From assembly GCA_030710605.1 (NCBI GenBank), contig CP092865.1, positions 35,254,244 through 35,318,243 of the forward strand: a DNA stretch of 64,000 nucleotides. Direction: 5' to 3'. The DNA comes from Cordylochernes scorpioides. Lineage: Eukaryota > Arthropoda > Arachnida > Pseudoscorpiones > Chernetidae. The notes under the pieces are model-generated. The model was not told the DNA's origin. It ran no database searches and saw only the letters and a list, made by a program, of their open reading frames with translations. This document shows, one piece after another, positions 52,168-63,455 of this stretch; position 1 is the stretch's first letter; every line of letters begins with the position of its first letter. Made by a program: the position numbers and the translations under genes.

Positions 52168-53742
52168 ATGAGCGTAATTAATTCTAATTTGCCAATTTTG
52201 ACTGGTACAAATTTCAACAGCTGGAAATTTAGAGTTAAACTATTGTTAGAAGAAAAACAAATACATCTAACATTAGAAAAGGAAATTAATGATTTTGTCG
52301 ATGAAAAAGAACGCGAGTTATTTGCAATTAAAGATGCAAAGGCAAAATCTACGCTTGTTCAATGTTTAACTGATAAACATCTAGACATAATTAAAAATGC
52401 AAAAACAGCTAAAGAAATGATGAAAGCGCTTGAAAATATATTTGAAAGAAAAAGCGTGTTTACAAAACTAACACTAAAAAGAAAGTTGTTGACTTTAAAA
52501 TGCAAACATAATGAAAAATTAGAGGACCATTTTCTTAAATTTGATTCTATAATTCGTGAATTGGATAATATAGGTTCCAAAATGGATGAATCTGACAAAA
52601 TATGTCATCTGTTATTGTCATTGAATGAAGAGTATGAAAATGTAATCACAGCAATAGAAACAATAAATACTGAAATAACAATGAAATTTGTTAAGGCAAG
52701 ATTGCTGGATGAAGAACTCAAAAGGAAAAATAAAAAAGGGGAACCTAGGAATGAAGAAATGACATTTGGATCATTCACATTTACATGTTATAATTGTGGC
52801 AAGAAAGGTCACAAGGCTACAGAATGTAGAAGTAAAAAGAAAATTTTCAAAAGAGAAAAGAATCAAACACAAAAAGAGAGAAATGAAAGACAAAAAGAGA
52901 GTCAACCTAGACAACAAGCCTATCAGATGGATAACAAACTATCATTTGTAGCAATGAATGCTATAGATTGCTATGAAAATGATCATTTTATTTTAGACTC
53001 AGGAGCAACACAGAACCTGATCAAAAGTGAATTAGAAAAATATATGACAGATGTGAAGATTTTAGAACATAAGGTTGAAATTCATGTGGCAAATGGTGAA
53101 AAGATGTCTCTCTCAGCTAATAAAAGTGGAACTTTAAATGTAAAAATCAATAATATCCCAATAGCAATCCATGGACTAATAGTTGATGGTATTAAACAGA
53201 ACTTATTGTCAGTAGGAAAAATTACACAACAGGGCCACCAAGTGATATTTAAGCAAGATGAAGTAATTATAATTACAAGAAACCATAATTTTAAGTGTAA
53301 TAATTATAGAAACTTGTACTCACTTAAAATAGAAATTGACAGTAACCCTGAAAGTGTTACAGCGCATGCAGTCAAAACCGATGACACATTGTGGCACAGA
53401 AGATTGGGACATCTGAATAGATACAGTTTAAAGAAATTAGGGCTACCAAGTTCACAAGAGAAATGTGAAACCTGTATCAAAGGAAAAAGCACAAGAAGAT
53501 CATTTGAGAAAACCTGGAAGACAACAAAGGAAATTGGAGAGCTGATTCATTCAGACTTATCAGGACCAATTGATCCACCAACATATGATGGAGAAATATA
53601 TTTTCAGGTACTAATAGATGACTACTCACACTTTGTAGTAGTGAGACTTCTCAAATCAAAAAGTGAAGCCGAACAAAACATAATTGATTTTATCAAGTTG
53701 ATAAAAACTCAACATAACAAGAAAACAAGAAAAATAGAGTAG
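52168..53742 (+). CDS. Copia Gag-protease-integrase ORF
   Basis: ATG at 52168 opens 524 codons. The Gag part starts LPILTGTNFNSWKFRVKLLL and includes LTLKCKHNEKLEDHFLKFDS and LLSLNEEYENVITAIET. The zinc knuckle CYNCGKKGHKATEC begins at residue 207. The protease has FILDSGATQNLI with its Asp at residue 277. The integrase zinc finger has LWHRRLGHLNRYSLKKLG and CETCIKGKSTR. The core starts ELIHSDLSGPIDPPTYDGEI with the first catalytic Asp, then DDYSHFVVVRLLKSKSEAEQ. A one-base deletion near 53735 ends the ORF; the rest of the integrase is in the next frame. Gag-protease-integrase before RT is the Copia (Ty1) order. Confidence 0.92.
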   Translation: MSVINSNLPILTGTNFNSWKFRVKLLLEEKQIHLTLEKEINDFVDEKERELFAIKDAKAKSTLVQCLTDKHLDIIKNAKTAKEMMKALENIFERKSVFTKLTLKRKLLTLKCKHNEKLEDHFLKFDSIIRELDNIGSKMDESDKICHLLLSLNEEYENVITAIETINTEITMKFVKARLLDEELKRKNKKGEPRNEEMTFGSFTFTCYNCGKKGHKATECRSKKKIFKREKNQTQKERNERQKESQPRQQAYQMDNKLSFVAMNAIDCYENDHFILDSGATQNLIKSELEKYMTDVKILEHKVEIHVANGEKMSLSANKSGTLNVKINNIPIAIHGLIVDGIKQNLLSVGKITQQGHQVIFKQDEVIIITRNHNFKCNNYRNLYSLKIEIDSNPESVTAHAVKTDDTLWHRRLGHLNRYSLKKLGLPSSQEKCETCIKGKSTRRSFEKTWKTTKEIGELIHSDLSGPIDPPTYDGEIYFQVLIDDYSHFVVVRLLKSKSEAEQNIIDFIKLIKTQHNKKTRKIE

Positions 53743-53996
53743 ATAATGGTAAGGAATTTTCATCTGGAAACTTCAAGCAGTTTTGCAGAACAAAAGGAAT
53801 TCAACTAGAATATACCTCACCTTGCACACCACAACAAAATGGCACTTCTGAAAGAATGAACCGAACATTGATTGATAAAGTAAGAACAAAGTTGGCAGAA
53901 ACAAATCTACCAAAATATCTCTGGGGAGAAGCCATTTACTGCTCAGCATACGAATTAAACAGAAGTCCAACAAGTGCGAACAAAGGAATGTATTAG
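53738..53996 (+). pseudogene. Copia integrase, frameshifted continuation
   Basis: RVDNGKEFSSGNFKQFC carries the second catalytic Asp, and TPQQNGTSERMNRTLIDKVR the Glu. The frame continues LPKYLWGEAIYCSAYELNRS to PTSANKG and then meets MY and a TAG at 53994-53996. Reverse transcriptase and RNase H should follow but are absent; sequence turns directly into AT-rich LTR-like DNA, so an internal deletion is inferred. Confidence 0.88.
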
Positions 53997-54135
53997 CCCT
54001 AATGTTTACCTTTTAGTGTGTTGTAAATAATTCTCTAATTATAATATGTTTGTTTTCCTTTTAAAGATAATAAAATAAGATATTATCTAAATTTGTAGTA
54101 TATTTATGTGTTTATTAACTACAAAATAACAATAT
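53997..54135 (+). repeat. LTR-like AT-rich end of the Copia element
   Basis: After the truncated integrase come TGTTGTAAATAATTCTC (about 54019), GATAATAAAATAAG and the inverted-repeat module ending ACTACAAAATAAC (54118-54130). It may be the 3' LTR, since a TTGTAAATAATT stretch also occurs at about 51887 upstream, but the two sides are too diverged to align confidently. Confidence 0.35.
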
Positions 54136-54830
54136 GGAAGAAATATACTCTAAACACGTCTCTCAGCTAGCAGTCTGATACAGCGTTATGTATCAGTCTA
54201 ACTAATCTGCTTATTATTTAGATGAAATAGTGGATGCAATTTGTTCAGATAATTAGGTATAGAAACATCAATGTAAAATGCTCAAAAAAAGGTAAATTAG
54301 ATGAAAATAAAGCAACGTAAAATGAATTAAAATCTGAGTGAAAGAATTCTACAAAAATCAACATTGACTTATAAAAAATTAAAATGAGCAAAATTCTGTG
54401 ACCACCTTTCTAAGGCGCTGCCTTTTAAAACTAATTTTTGTAAATTTATAAGCATATTGATTAAAATATAAACTATAAAGAATATTATATATTTTAAATC
54501 AAATTTTTATTTTTCTGGCAATATACATTTCAGTAAAATCTCCATATATATTTGGCTAAATTCAATTGGGAAACGATAGAAAGTTACCTACGGTTAAATA
54601 GTTACAGATGATGTTGATAGATGGCGGTAGGTGTCTGCAAATTTGATCCATCTATTTTTGAAGAGTTTTTAATTTCATTTTGGCATATTGTTTTTTAGAC
54701 AGAGTGATTTACAATCAAATAATTTATAAACTATATATATTTCTGATTTTTTATATTGATAAGAATATTAAAAACATGAATCAAATGTTTAAAATTGTCT
54801 TATTATCATCTTTTTTCGCGATTTGATTAG
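54136..54830. other. No recognisable gene
   Basis: AT-rich. GATAGATGGCGGTAGG at about 54617 is another instance of the box shared by several repeats here. Confidence 0.45.
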
Positions 54831-54835
54831 CAATT

Positions 54836-55168
54836 TTAAAGATTACGAAACTTGCTAAACTGCATAGATGTTCTTAAAGATCTATTGCCAAATATTGAGT
54901 GAAGGCATTGTTTTGTCTCCTTGTCCATGCGACCACGCGACGCGCGAGCTCCGCTTTTTCTTTGATGGAGAGCAATGATTTTACAACTTTTAATCCCTTC
55001 CAATCCAGGGATTGGAAGATAGCCCTTAAACAGAAGATGGAGTAATTCTCGATAAGAATGAATACTCCGTAATCGAGCTATCAAACGATAAATAGAAGCC
55101 AAAAGAGATAGAAACTTTCCATGACAAACAATTGACGCAAGATTAAGCATAAGCCGATAACGTGCCAT
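54836..55168 (-). other. Repeat-borne ORF, unknown
   Basis: An ATG at 55168 opens 110 codons (MARYRLMLNLASIVCHGKFL ... QRKSGARASRGRMDKETK). No family is recognised. The start codon overlaps the GCCATCTATA box that begins the neighbouring repeat, and a diverged copy of the same DNA lies at 63456-63650 (CACGCGACGCGCGAGCTCC is shared) where the frame is not kept. I read it as part of a dispersed repeat and not a host gene. Confidence 0.35.
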
Positions 55169-55435
55169 CTATATATAATAAATAGAAGAATTAAAGAACG
55201 AGTTTTTTATTTTTAAATATAAAACAACTTTTCTACTGTCCACAATGCGATGAAAAATTATATAGCTTGGCTCATGAGTGGTGAACCCTCCCAGCGGTTT
55301 CGCCGATTTAATCTACCAGACCGCTTCTCTTAAAGCTCTAATACTGTATTGGACGATTCTGCGTATATATTCTGCAATGAAGGGTGGAGTTTTAGAAATG
55401 GTTTTCAAGCAAACTATGGACATAACAAGGTTTAA
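55155..55435 (-). repeat. Copy of the foldback core family
   Basis: TGCCATCTATATATAATAAA, ACTTTTCTACTGTCC, AGCTTGGCTCATGAGTGGTG, CAGCGGTTTCGCC and TAATACTGTATTGGACGATT match the unit at 17665-18045 in reverse. The core box reads CTCATGAG on the minus strand in place of CTGATGAG. Confidence 0.85.
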
Positions 55436-55677
55436 CGTCGAAAAATAAATAAAATGTAAGTTGGGTGGACCGAGTAGAAACTTTCGAGAGATAATCGACT
55501 TGTCAAGGTTAGCAAAAGCCTAAAAATGAAAGACCAGGAATCTCAAGTCCAAAAGGCAGAATTGTGGAGACAGAATTAGTCGCTACCAAGCCACCTAGGC
55601 AACCTCTGAAAGAGGTATAAAAATAACGCTATAGCGCAGATAAAAAGCAGTAAACAGCAGCAGTTAGGTTGGTTCAT

Positions 55678-55681
<4 letters not shown>

Positions 55682-55711
<30 letters not shown>
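55682..55711. repeat. (TG)n microsatellite
   Basis: Fifteen uninterrupted GT units. Confidence 0.97.
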
Positions 55712-55713
<2 letters not shown>

Positions 55714-55916
55714 AGTTGGTTTTGTCTATTTTTCAATATTTTTCAACTAGATTATGATTTTCATGATTATCAGTAATAAGATTCCTCTCTGCTGTTTACA
55801 TTTTTATCTCTCTATAAAATAGACTTTAGACGTCTGTCTTTCGAACCAAAGCTTCTGGAACCGTTATTATCAAAGAAGTCTAACACATCCGCATACATTT
55901 TTACAATATTATACTA

Positions 55917-56088
55917 CAGTAGAACTTGGATAATTCGAACTTCTTTAATTCGAAAACCTCTTTAATTCGAATATTTATCTTGGTCCCTAGAATTTCATTT
56001 AAATAGAATTTCCGTTTTTAATTCGAATTTTTGGATAATTCGAATTTTTTTATGGTCCCTTGGGGTTCGAATTATTCAAGTTCTACTG
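55917..56088. mobile_element. pogo/Tigger-type MITE
   Basis: The ends CAGTAGAACTTGGATAATTC and GAATTATTCAAGTTCTACTG are inverted repeats of the Tigger kind, flanked by TA (55915-55916 and 56089-56090). The 172-bp interior is made of further TTCGAATT half-repeats and has no coding capacity. Confidence 0.92.
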
Positions 56089-56479
56089 TACTTGGATAAT
56101 ATTTGCGTATTAAGTTTAAAACATCAAGAGTTAAATATTAATAAATTAAATAATATTCGATTGCAGGGGGTATTCAAATGAAGTAAAACGGTTTTAAATT
56201 AAATCCATATAAAGTATCATATTGAAGTAAATTCCAAAATAAAGCAAATTTCTGGAACTAATTAATTTGGGATTGAGTTCCTTTTCAGGCAGGGCCTTGA
56301 TGGTATCTTTTTAGTGAATATTTGAGTAATAAATTCTTATAAAATTATTTTATTTGAAAAATAAATAATTTATCACAAATATATAATTGATATCCAACTT
56401 CTGTTCTACATACAATCGGGTATATAGAATATGCAACCTGAGCTTTGCCTTAGTTATTCGTCTAATATACATATATATG

Positions 56480-57715
56480 ACACTATAGGTGAATTTTCAA
56501 CACCAAGAGTGTTGTGGAACAATCCCGGGGGCTATGTAGGCAGCAAGACATCTTGTACTGACTCAATGAGTGTGCGGGTGGTGTCCTGAGGGATGGTTGC
56601 CCATTCCCTTTTAGTAATTAGCCACAGTTTATCTTCTAAATGCGGCTATGGCAGCGCACACATACAAAGTCTAATTAGGTCTCAGACGTGTTCTACAGGA
56701 AAGAGAATCAGAAGAGACTGACGGCGATGGAAGCACCAAGGTTTCATGCAGGGCTTATTGGCTGATACATGAAGTGTAAAGTGGGAGCGTTATCCTGCTG
56801 GAAAATGGCATTTGGTACCTCCTGAAGTAAAGTTCGCCTCACAATCGCGGCACGTAATCCACGTATCGTTGGGCCATCATATACTATTCAGAGGTGACCT
56901 GTAATCATAGTCCATGGCTTCACAAATCATAATGCCGCGTCGTCGTGAGGTGCGGCGTTCCACAAATGCGGCCGGATTGGACCTGTCACCAAGACGGCAC
57001 CGAACTCCTACTCGGTGACTGTCATTGCTGAAACAGAAGCCAGATTCATCTTAGAAAAGATTATTATGCTATATACATGTACCTCTATCCCGACAAAATT
57101 TTAAACGGAGGTATCTGTGTCGTTGGGTCAATGAGAGTCTCCTTAGCGGGCGTCGTGAGTATGGGCGGCCGGCGACCAATCTGCGTATAATGATTCTGGT
57201 CGATATGGAAGAATTAAGAGCGTCCTGCATAACCTGCAAAATGGTGACAGAAGTGGACTGTGAGGACGCCAACGCCATCCGGCGGATGCGTCAGTATACG
57301 TATACTGATGTTACTATGGGTGCAACAGCACCCCTAAATCGTGTCACATTTTCTTGTTCCGATCATCTTCGCCATAGACTGTGCACTGTGAACGCGTCAA
57401 GGTGTTTGACCGTAGAAATTCGACGTATGGACCAACCGTCACATCTGAGTCTAATCACCATGCCTCTCTTGAAATCGTCTGTCTGCTTGAACTGCTTCGG
57501 CTGGCGACGGCCTGGTACTAAATGTTTACCCTGTCAGACAGAGAGGTGCGAATAAAGGCAAATTTGTAAGTTCCTTCTTTTATGTCTCAATCAAAATGCG
57601 CAGGATAGCTGCGCAATTTGGATCATTCACATCATTCGGTTATCTAATTTTAAACTGGAATTTGCATATTTTTCTGCCCAGTAATTCTTGGTGTTGCAAA
57701 TTCAGATTCACTCAG
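56480..57715 (-). mobile_element. Tc1-like element with dead transposase
   Basis: Imperfect terminal repeats are present at 56480-56507 (CACTATAGGTGAATTTTCAA, CACCAAGA) and 57684-57715 (TCTTGGTGTTGCAAATTCAG, ATTCACTCAG). The minus strand carries a transposase in pieces from about 57530. First RRQPKQFKQTDDFKRGMVIR, RCDGWSIRRIS (helix-turn-helix); then RRLVAGRPYSRRPLRRLSLT and QRHRYLRLKFCRDRG; then SNDSHRVGVRCRLGDRSNPA, ERRTSRRRGIMI and EVPNAIFQQDNAPTLHF with the second Asp. The third acidic motif is lost near 56700. Multiple frameshifts and stops. Confidence 0.88.
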
Positions 57716-57985
57716 TATATTTATATAATTTGTGTATTATATGTGTACCTTTATATAAATATCTAGATCTAATAACAGCATAATTGTATAATATGTCTCT
57801 AAATACGCCGCATATAACTTTTATTAAGAACCTCTTTAAATATCTTTAGTTAAATTAGGCATTTATTTCTTAATAAAGAAAATTAACATTTCCTTATTTT
57901 TTCATTAATCAAGCTTTGTATATAGAAGCTCTTTGAAGTGTCTGTAAATCGAAGATGGATGAAATACAGGGCAAATTCCGTTACC
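57716..57985. other. No recognisable feature
   Basis: AT-rich DNA without gene or repeat. Confidence 0.5.
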
Positions 57986-57989
57986 CCAG

Positions 57990-58355
57990 GAAAAGGTAAG
58001 TGTAGCGCCCTTCCAATCAAATTAGAGGCAACGCAATCCCGCCACGTGGCAAGACGTTCGTTGGAGGAGAGGCGTCCACATTGCGGTATATAGGTTTTTC
58101 TGACGTCATTGTCAGCATATAACCTGGGTTTTGATGACCCATAGGAGTTAGGTAGGTATAGAATGTCATACTGTCCGAGTGCTACTAAGACTTCCCCTTA
58201 GCCACATTTACCTTCTCAGACGTCTCCCTAGCCGAGAAAATTATACTCCTTCTCGTGTGGTGCGCACCCCCTCTGACCATTCAATGCCAGTTTTGACGAT
58301 TCTTTATTAAACACACATATATATGTTGTAAATTAATGGAACCTACAACGTTATA
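57990..58355 (+). repeat. Possible solo LTR
   Basis: The segment starts TGTAGCGCCCTTCCAATC (about 57999) and reaches GGAACCTACA (about 58350), so TG...CA ends are possible. A TATATAGG at about 58086 and TTTATTAAACACAC at about 58301 could be promoter and polyadenylation elements. Next comes ACGTTATAGTGGACTCCTCA, which looks like a leader after an LTR. No partner LTR or duplication is found. Confidence 0.3.
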
Positions 58356-58845
58356 GTGGACTCCTCATCCAACATGCTGTCATGGGCCGAAAGTAGGAAC
58401 GCACTAGCCTGAAGACCACAAGAATAGGAGTATGGTTACTCGTTTTAGGGAGGTGGCTCCCGGGAAGGTTGGACTAAGGGGAGTCCTTCGACAGTTCTGG
58501 TCAATCGGGCAGCATGGCAACCTAACTATACGACTACTCCCTTCCCTCTGGGCTCAGAGCAACTCAGCTTATATCCTAATAGTGACGTCAGAGTGGGAGG
58601 ACGTCCGTGTCCAATCAAGAACTGACAAAGCCATATATTTATATATTCTCCTGTTACTTCAGCAATGGCAACTACCTGTTATACTATACTTCCCGGTTAT
58701 TCAACCTTTTCTCTTCCGGGTATCTGTTTTATTGGCGCTATTTTGTAGTTATACTTGGCTTTTTTATATATATAACTTACAACATATAGATACGACATAT
58801 ATATTGTTTCAAAAATAGAGCAATCTATAAAGATATATTTATATA
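58356..58845. other. Unassigned, GC-richer than flanks
   Basis: A frame is open at 58432-58818 on the plus strand but shows no domain. A TGACGTCA occurs at about 58581. It might be the internal part of a retroelement whose LTR precedes it; I cannot show that. Confidence 0.25.
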
Positions 58846-58847
58846 AA

Positions 58848-58925
58848 AAGGCATATATTGGATTTTTAAAAATTATACTCATATTTCAGCTGGATAAACG
58901 CCAACCTTTGCCAGGGTACATAAAC
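58848..58925 (-). repeat. Short dispersed repeat, Penelope-type tail
   Basis: Second copy of the repeat at 18200-18300: AAAGGCATATATTGGAT, ATATTTCAGCTGGATAAACG, CCAACCTTTGCCAGGGTAC. Confidence 0.65.
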
Positions 58926-59180
58926 ATATATATAATACATACATACATTTATTTAGGCGTTTCCCGGTCATTTTCAAGGCATTAAGTATAAAACAAAAAC
59001 CCATTTTTGATTTTTTTTAATAACAAAATTTTTTAATTAAAGTTTATAAATTATATGCCTTGCGAGAATAGATTGTGATCGTCATATTCCTCGTGTGTGT
59101 TTTCTATAACCTGGGATGATTTAGAAACGTCTTTACATTTATTGGCTTTTCAAATAGATTGTGAAAGCATCTCTATCTAA

Positions 59181-59567
59181 ATGTATACGGGCATTAGCCT
59201 TCTAGATGAATCAGAGTTATTTTTAGCTGAAATTATAGAAGAATGTGATAGGTATATATGTGCAGCAGTCTATAATGAAGATCCAAAGGTAATTCCAATT
59301 GAATACCCATGCATCCACACTTGCCATAGATTTTTCCTTTCCGAACCCTCGTACACAGACAGACATTATAGATATACGGAATCAAGTTTTCCAAACACGA
59401 TCTCAAGATTATTCAAGAGATTCAGATATTTTAAAATCATTTTAAAAGTAACGGATAGCATTCAACATCCATTTACGGAATATAATATTGCCCTCATCGA
59501 TACTTGGAAACAAAATTTTAACGAGTGTTTTCTAAAAAATAGATCTTCAGACAAGTCCTTCTCTTAG
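59181..59567 (+). CDS. Unknown 128-codon ORF
   Basis: ATG at 59181 opens ISLLDESELFLAEIIEECDR, YICAAVYNEDPKVIPIEYPC and FFLSEPSYTDRHYRYTESSF, ending KNRSSDKSFS at a TAG. It has no signal peptide, no transmembrane segment and no motif I recognise. Composition (mixed charged and aromatic, little low complexity) looks more protein-like than most frames here, so it may be a fragment of a real gene or of a retroelement Gag. Sequence downstream to 59900 keeps no long frame. Confidence 0.3.
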   Translation: MYTGISLLDESELFLAEIIEECDRYICAAVYNEDPKVIPIEYPCIHTCHRFFLSEPSYTDRHYRYTESSFPNTISRLFKRFRYFKIILKVTDSIQHPFTEYNIALIDTWKQNFNECFLKNRSSDKSFS

Positions 59568-59569
59568 AT

Positions 59570-60415
59570 AAGAAGCCAATTCGGCTTCAAGCGCAACGTA
59601 CATTACATATTTAAAGTATTTTCATCAAGACATTTTCGCTACTTGAATAGTTTACGAGAATCGTATTTTGAATATATTCTTAGATCGAATTATTTTTCTT
59701 GAGATCCTTCTATTAAATCGTATCTCAGATTTGATTCCTTTGAAGGTATTAAAAAAAAGCAAATCAATTGATTTGTAATAGAATGGGATGTAGTAGAAAA
59801 GAGAAAAATAGCTTTTCAGAGGGAAAGGATTCTAAGATATCACACTGGTCAAATATTACCAACAATCTTCGATGGAAGCCAGCCTCCCTTTCGATATTAT
59901 TAACAGTTAATTACTGGTGATTAAACGAAATTAGTAAGTGGCCCAGGTCATCAAATATAATGGAGCGTAGAATCTATACCACACACATAATGGAGAAATA
60001 ATTATAATCACAGGCTATATCTATCTCTGGGAATAATGATGTCTCCCTGCCGGGGAAAAAAAGTCTCATCTTTGTAATTTACCCCCCACATATGGAAATT
60101 ATTTTGAGTGCTAAGGACTTCTTTTAATTATACGAATTATTTACTGACGGTAGGGACGTTAATTGCTTAATTAAAAGTTGGATTTAATTGCCGAAGAATG
60201 AGTGAATATCTGATCAATTAAGGTATGAAATTGAAATTATTAATTCTAGTTTAAATAGACATTAGTAGTTGGATTCAGATAGAGACATCATGTGTCATCA
60301 TTGTTAAGATAGGGGATATGCATATAAGATTGGTGGTCTAATGTGGTACAATTGAACTCTTACATGTGCGTCGATAGACTTTGGGAACATCTTAATGAAA
60401 AGGATATATCGCGCC
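59570..60415. other. No recognisable feature
   Basis: AT-rich sequence; no gene, RNA or repeat identified. Confidence 0.45.
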
Positions 60416-60439
60416 AGTTTTCAATAATATCATTTTATA

Positions 60440-60612
60440 CAAATTAGGCATGAAGCGTGTGTCATCTATATATAATAAATATAAAAATTTAATTCGAATT
60501 TTCCAAATAAAACAACGTTACTACTGCCCTTACTGCCATGGTAAAATACTGAAAGGGCCTTGCTCATTACTGTTGAACCCTCCCAGCGGTAAACTGTCTT
60601 AATCCCGTTGTA
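60440..60612 (-). repeat. Degenerate copy of the foldback core family
   Basis: TGTCATCTATATATAATAAA, AAAACAACGTTACTACTGCC, TTACTGCCATGG and CCTTGCTCATTACTGTTGAA with CCCTCCCAGCGG correspond to 55155-55300, with the core boxes decayed. Confidence 0.75.
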
Positions 60613-61060
60613 ATAAGGAAAGTTGAAAGTATCATATTTTATAAAATAAAAAAATTTATAATATAGTTATATGTCTAATATCAATTATGTTTTAAAATAT
60701 TAATAACCATCTGGCAAACCATAACCCAACCGACGTCCTTTTTAATGAAATCGCGCGTGTGTAACGATAAAAAAAAAAATGGCGACGCCTTCCGTGAGCT
60801 GTTGGGATCGAGCAACACTATTAAAAATAACTCAAAAAGATCTTAACCTGAGGTAAAATTAAACTTTACAATCTGAAACAAAATAAAGACGTGATTTTGA
60901 ATAATTTATTGATGTCTTTTATGAATGGCAGTTATAAATGTTTACGTTGTAGGAACATTTGAAACCGGAATGGAGATGATGATGATAATGATAATAATTA
61001 GGACCCAGATAATTTACTGCGCTTTGAGCTATTTTTTAAATTTGAAATTAAAAATTTGCA
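60613..61060. other. No recognisable feature
   Basis: AT-rich; short frames only. Confidence 0.45.
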
Positions 61061-61069
61061 TCAATATCC

Positions 61070-61215
61070 CCCGAAATCCAAACCTCTCATTAGGACAAGT
61101 AATCGAAAATGTTCTGATGTGATTTCTAGATGTGCGAACACGTAGTGTGCACTTACGGTAGAAATCAGTTTCAAACGCATACTCATCCTGATACTTGGAA
61201 TAAGTAGCAAATAAA
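61070..61215 (+). repeat. Possible old SINE fragment
   Basis: GATGTGCGAACACGTAGTGT and GCACTTACGGTAGAAATCAG align loosely with the SINE body segment ATGTGTAGACATGTGGTGCG plus CTTACTGTAAAAGCAG. Head and B box are not visible, so the assignment is weak. Confidence 0.3.
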
Positions 61216-61329
61216 AATGGCGCCTTACAAGAAGCATTGACCCAGAACAGGGGAGATCCTTGATGGAGTCACGGTTACCTCTACTCACGGAAAACATAGT
61301 ATTACTGGTATGGATGGAGTATATTCAGT

Positions 61330-63455
61330 TCTAATTATCATCATAATATATATAGGACAAATTTCGGCTTAAATTCAACTGATGAACAATTATTTGGAAA
61401 GGTTGTTTTGGCATATCAGGGATAACATTCCCAGCCTATTTGCCAATATACCCTAGTAGATTTCATTATGATATTGATTCAGTGAAATTCAACGTTCGGT
61501 ATTGGGAACACAATACCTCTACTCTAACAGAAATTCATCTATTTATCCATATTTCAACGCTGCATAAATAGCTGTTGAAATCTCTTATCAACCTGACCTT
61601 ATCTCATCCTTCTATCTCTAGCCTTACAAAAGTATCCCAATACTTTTACCTTCTTCTCTAAAAGGAAATCTGTATCGTCTGAAACTTAAAGATAAATCTA
61701 CCTCACCCATTCCCATTCAGGCTACATTGAAAAACTACTTCGTCCATCATTCATGCCAAATATTTTCTCACTAGAGATAAATCGGTCATTGAAAAGTTGA
61801 AGTTAAATGAGTTCATCTCATTGCCAGCTTTAGAGAAATAACTCAAAGATTTCTGTTCAAGATTTCAATCACCGGTACTGTCTTCATTCTTATTATAATT
61901 GCAATTGCCATCTCTCTATTTATGGATAAAATCTATAAATAATATTTTTTAAAGGGGACAATTGAAATTATGTAAGGCCTGTATAGATATATTTGAAAAT
62001 AATTATCATAAGAAACCTATTACCAGAAATAATAGTTATAATAATAGTAATAATATAATCTTATATATTTATACATTTTGAAGACTATGAATTACCACAT
62101 TCACAATCTCTTCATCTCTCTTATTTCTTCCTAAGAACTTCTTCAAATTCATTAAATCCACCGAAAACAAAAGCGACAATTTATGCAGACATTTTGTTTT
62201 CCAAACTTCAAAAGAAGCTGGTGTTATTTTAATTAAATTTAAAACAGTTACACAATTTGGACATTAATCTCTCCCACCAGACTCATTTCACCTTGTAAGA
62301 AATGTGGTAGACTCAACTGGGTGTTACAGCCCTAAAATCTATTTTCCCTCACCGAGGGAATTAATAATACCAAATATCCTTCCTTGAATGAATCTCAACC
62401 TTACTTCAGGTACTTATGAGCTATATATTGATCACAAATATAGGACACACTTCATTTAATGTCCATTACTTAAATAAGATCAAACATCTTTACATTCACA
62501 TATTTCAACTTTCCCGCACATATGACCTTCTCACCATTCTTTACGTTTCATTTAATTGAACTCTGCAGTTTTCTCACTTGTCTCTCCGCAATCCTTGACT
62601 CCACCTTAAGCAGAAAAATTATCTTTTTCCCCTGCAAGAACTTCCAATTGCTTTTGTCAGGTTTCTATCTATCTTTCCGGTTCCCTCTTTGATTCTAGCT
62701 TCGCCGTAAAACAGGCTTGGTGTTGCTATAATTGTTTTCAACCTCTACCTATCCATGTCTAAACGTTCAACACACAATATCTGTGATGTAATTTTATATA
62801 TCAGCTTTCTCTATGCTAAGCGCATATTACTACATGTTCCAAGATATAACATATATCGTGACAATTTTATCTTAGTCACCTAAACTCTGATTTTTATTAT
62901 ATTTGCTACACAGACGCTAGTTCTGAATTATCAAGAAGGAGAAACTCTAGAGGTACAAGCATGGTACTCGAAACATCCATCCTCCTTCGAAACATACAAC
63001 CCCCTTTTATTAGTACTTAGCCAAGGAACTAGATCAATCCATTCAAGCTAATCATTAAGACCCATTCTATCCCTTCTCTACTGAGTCCGAAAATTCCATC
63101 TCACCTCTTGCCCTATGATGACAATAATTAAACATGGATTTTGGGTGCAAAATTTGTATTTAAAAAAAAGTTTCAGGAAATACAAAAGGATGATTTTTTT
63201 TAATTCACCTGAAATAATCCGAAGACATACAAATTGCCTATACATTTACAATTTGAAATATTATATATTGTTATGTATATCTTAATGATTATATGTAAGT
63301 TATAAAGCAGATTAATTCGTGCTCCGATTGGCTGTTCACTGCAACCTGAACCTAATCAACTAATTACCGTTAGTTATATTAGCCAATCTGAGTGTAGTGT
63401 TTAATTCGGAATTCGAATCGAATAAATAAATTCATATTATATAAAAGGTTTAATT
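61330..63455. other. Long stretch without recognisable genes
   Basis: About 2.1 kb of AT-rich, often pyrimidine-rich sequence (many CTTTCTC and TTCATCTC runs at 61540-61760, 62100-62160 and 62270-62720). No ORF of note, no RNA gene and no repeat shared with the rest of the window were found. It may be ordinary intergenic or intronic DNA. Confidence 0.4.

Noticed and set aside
54836-55168. 110-codon minus-strand ORF as a host gene
   Set aside because: Start codon lies in a repeat box and the segment recurs at 63.5 kb with the frame broken.
58432-58818. 128-codon plus ORF
   Set aside because: No domain; second half reads through AT-rich DNA with a competing frame.
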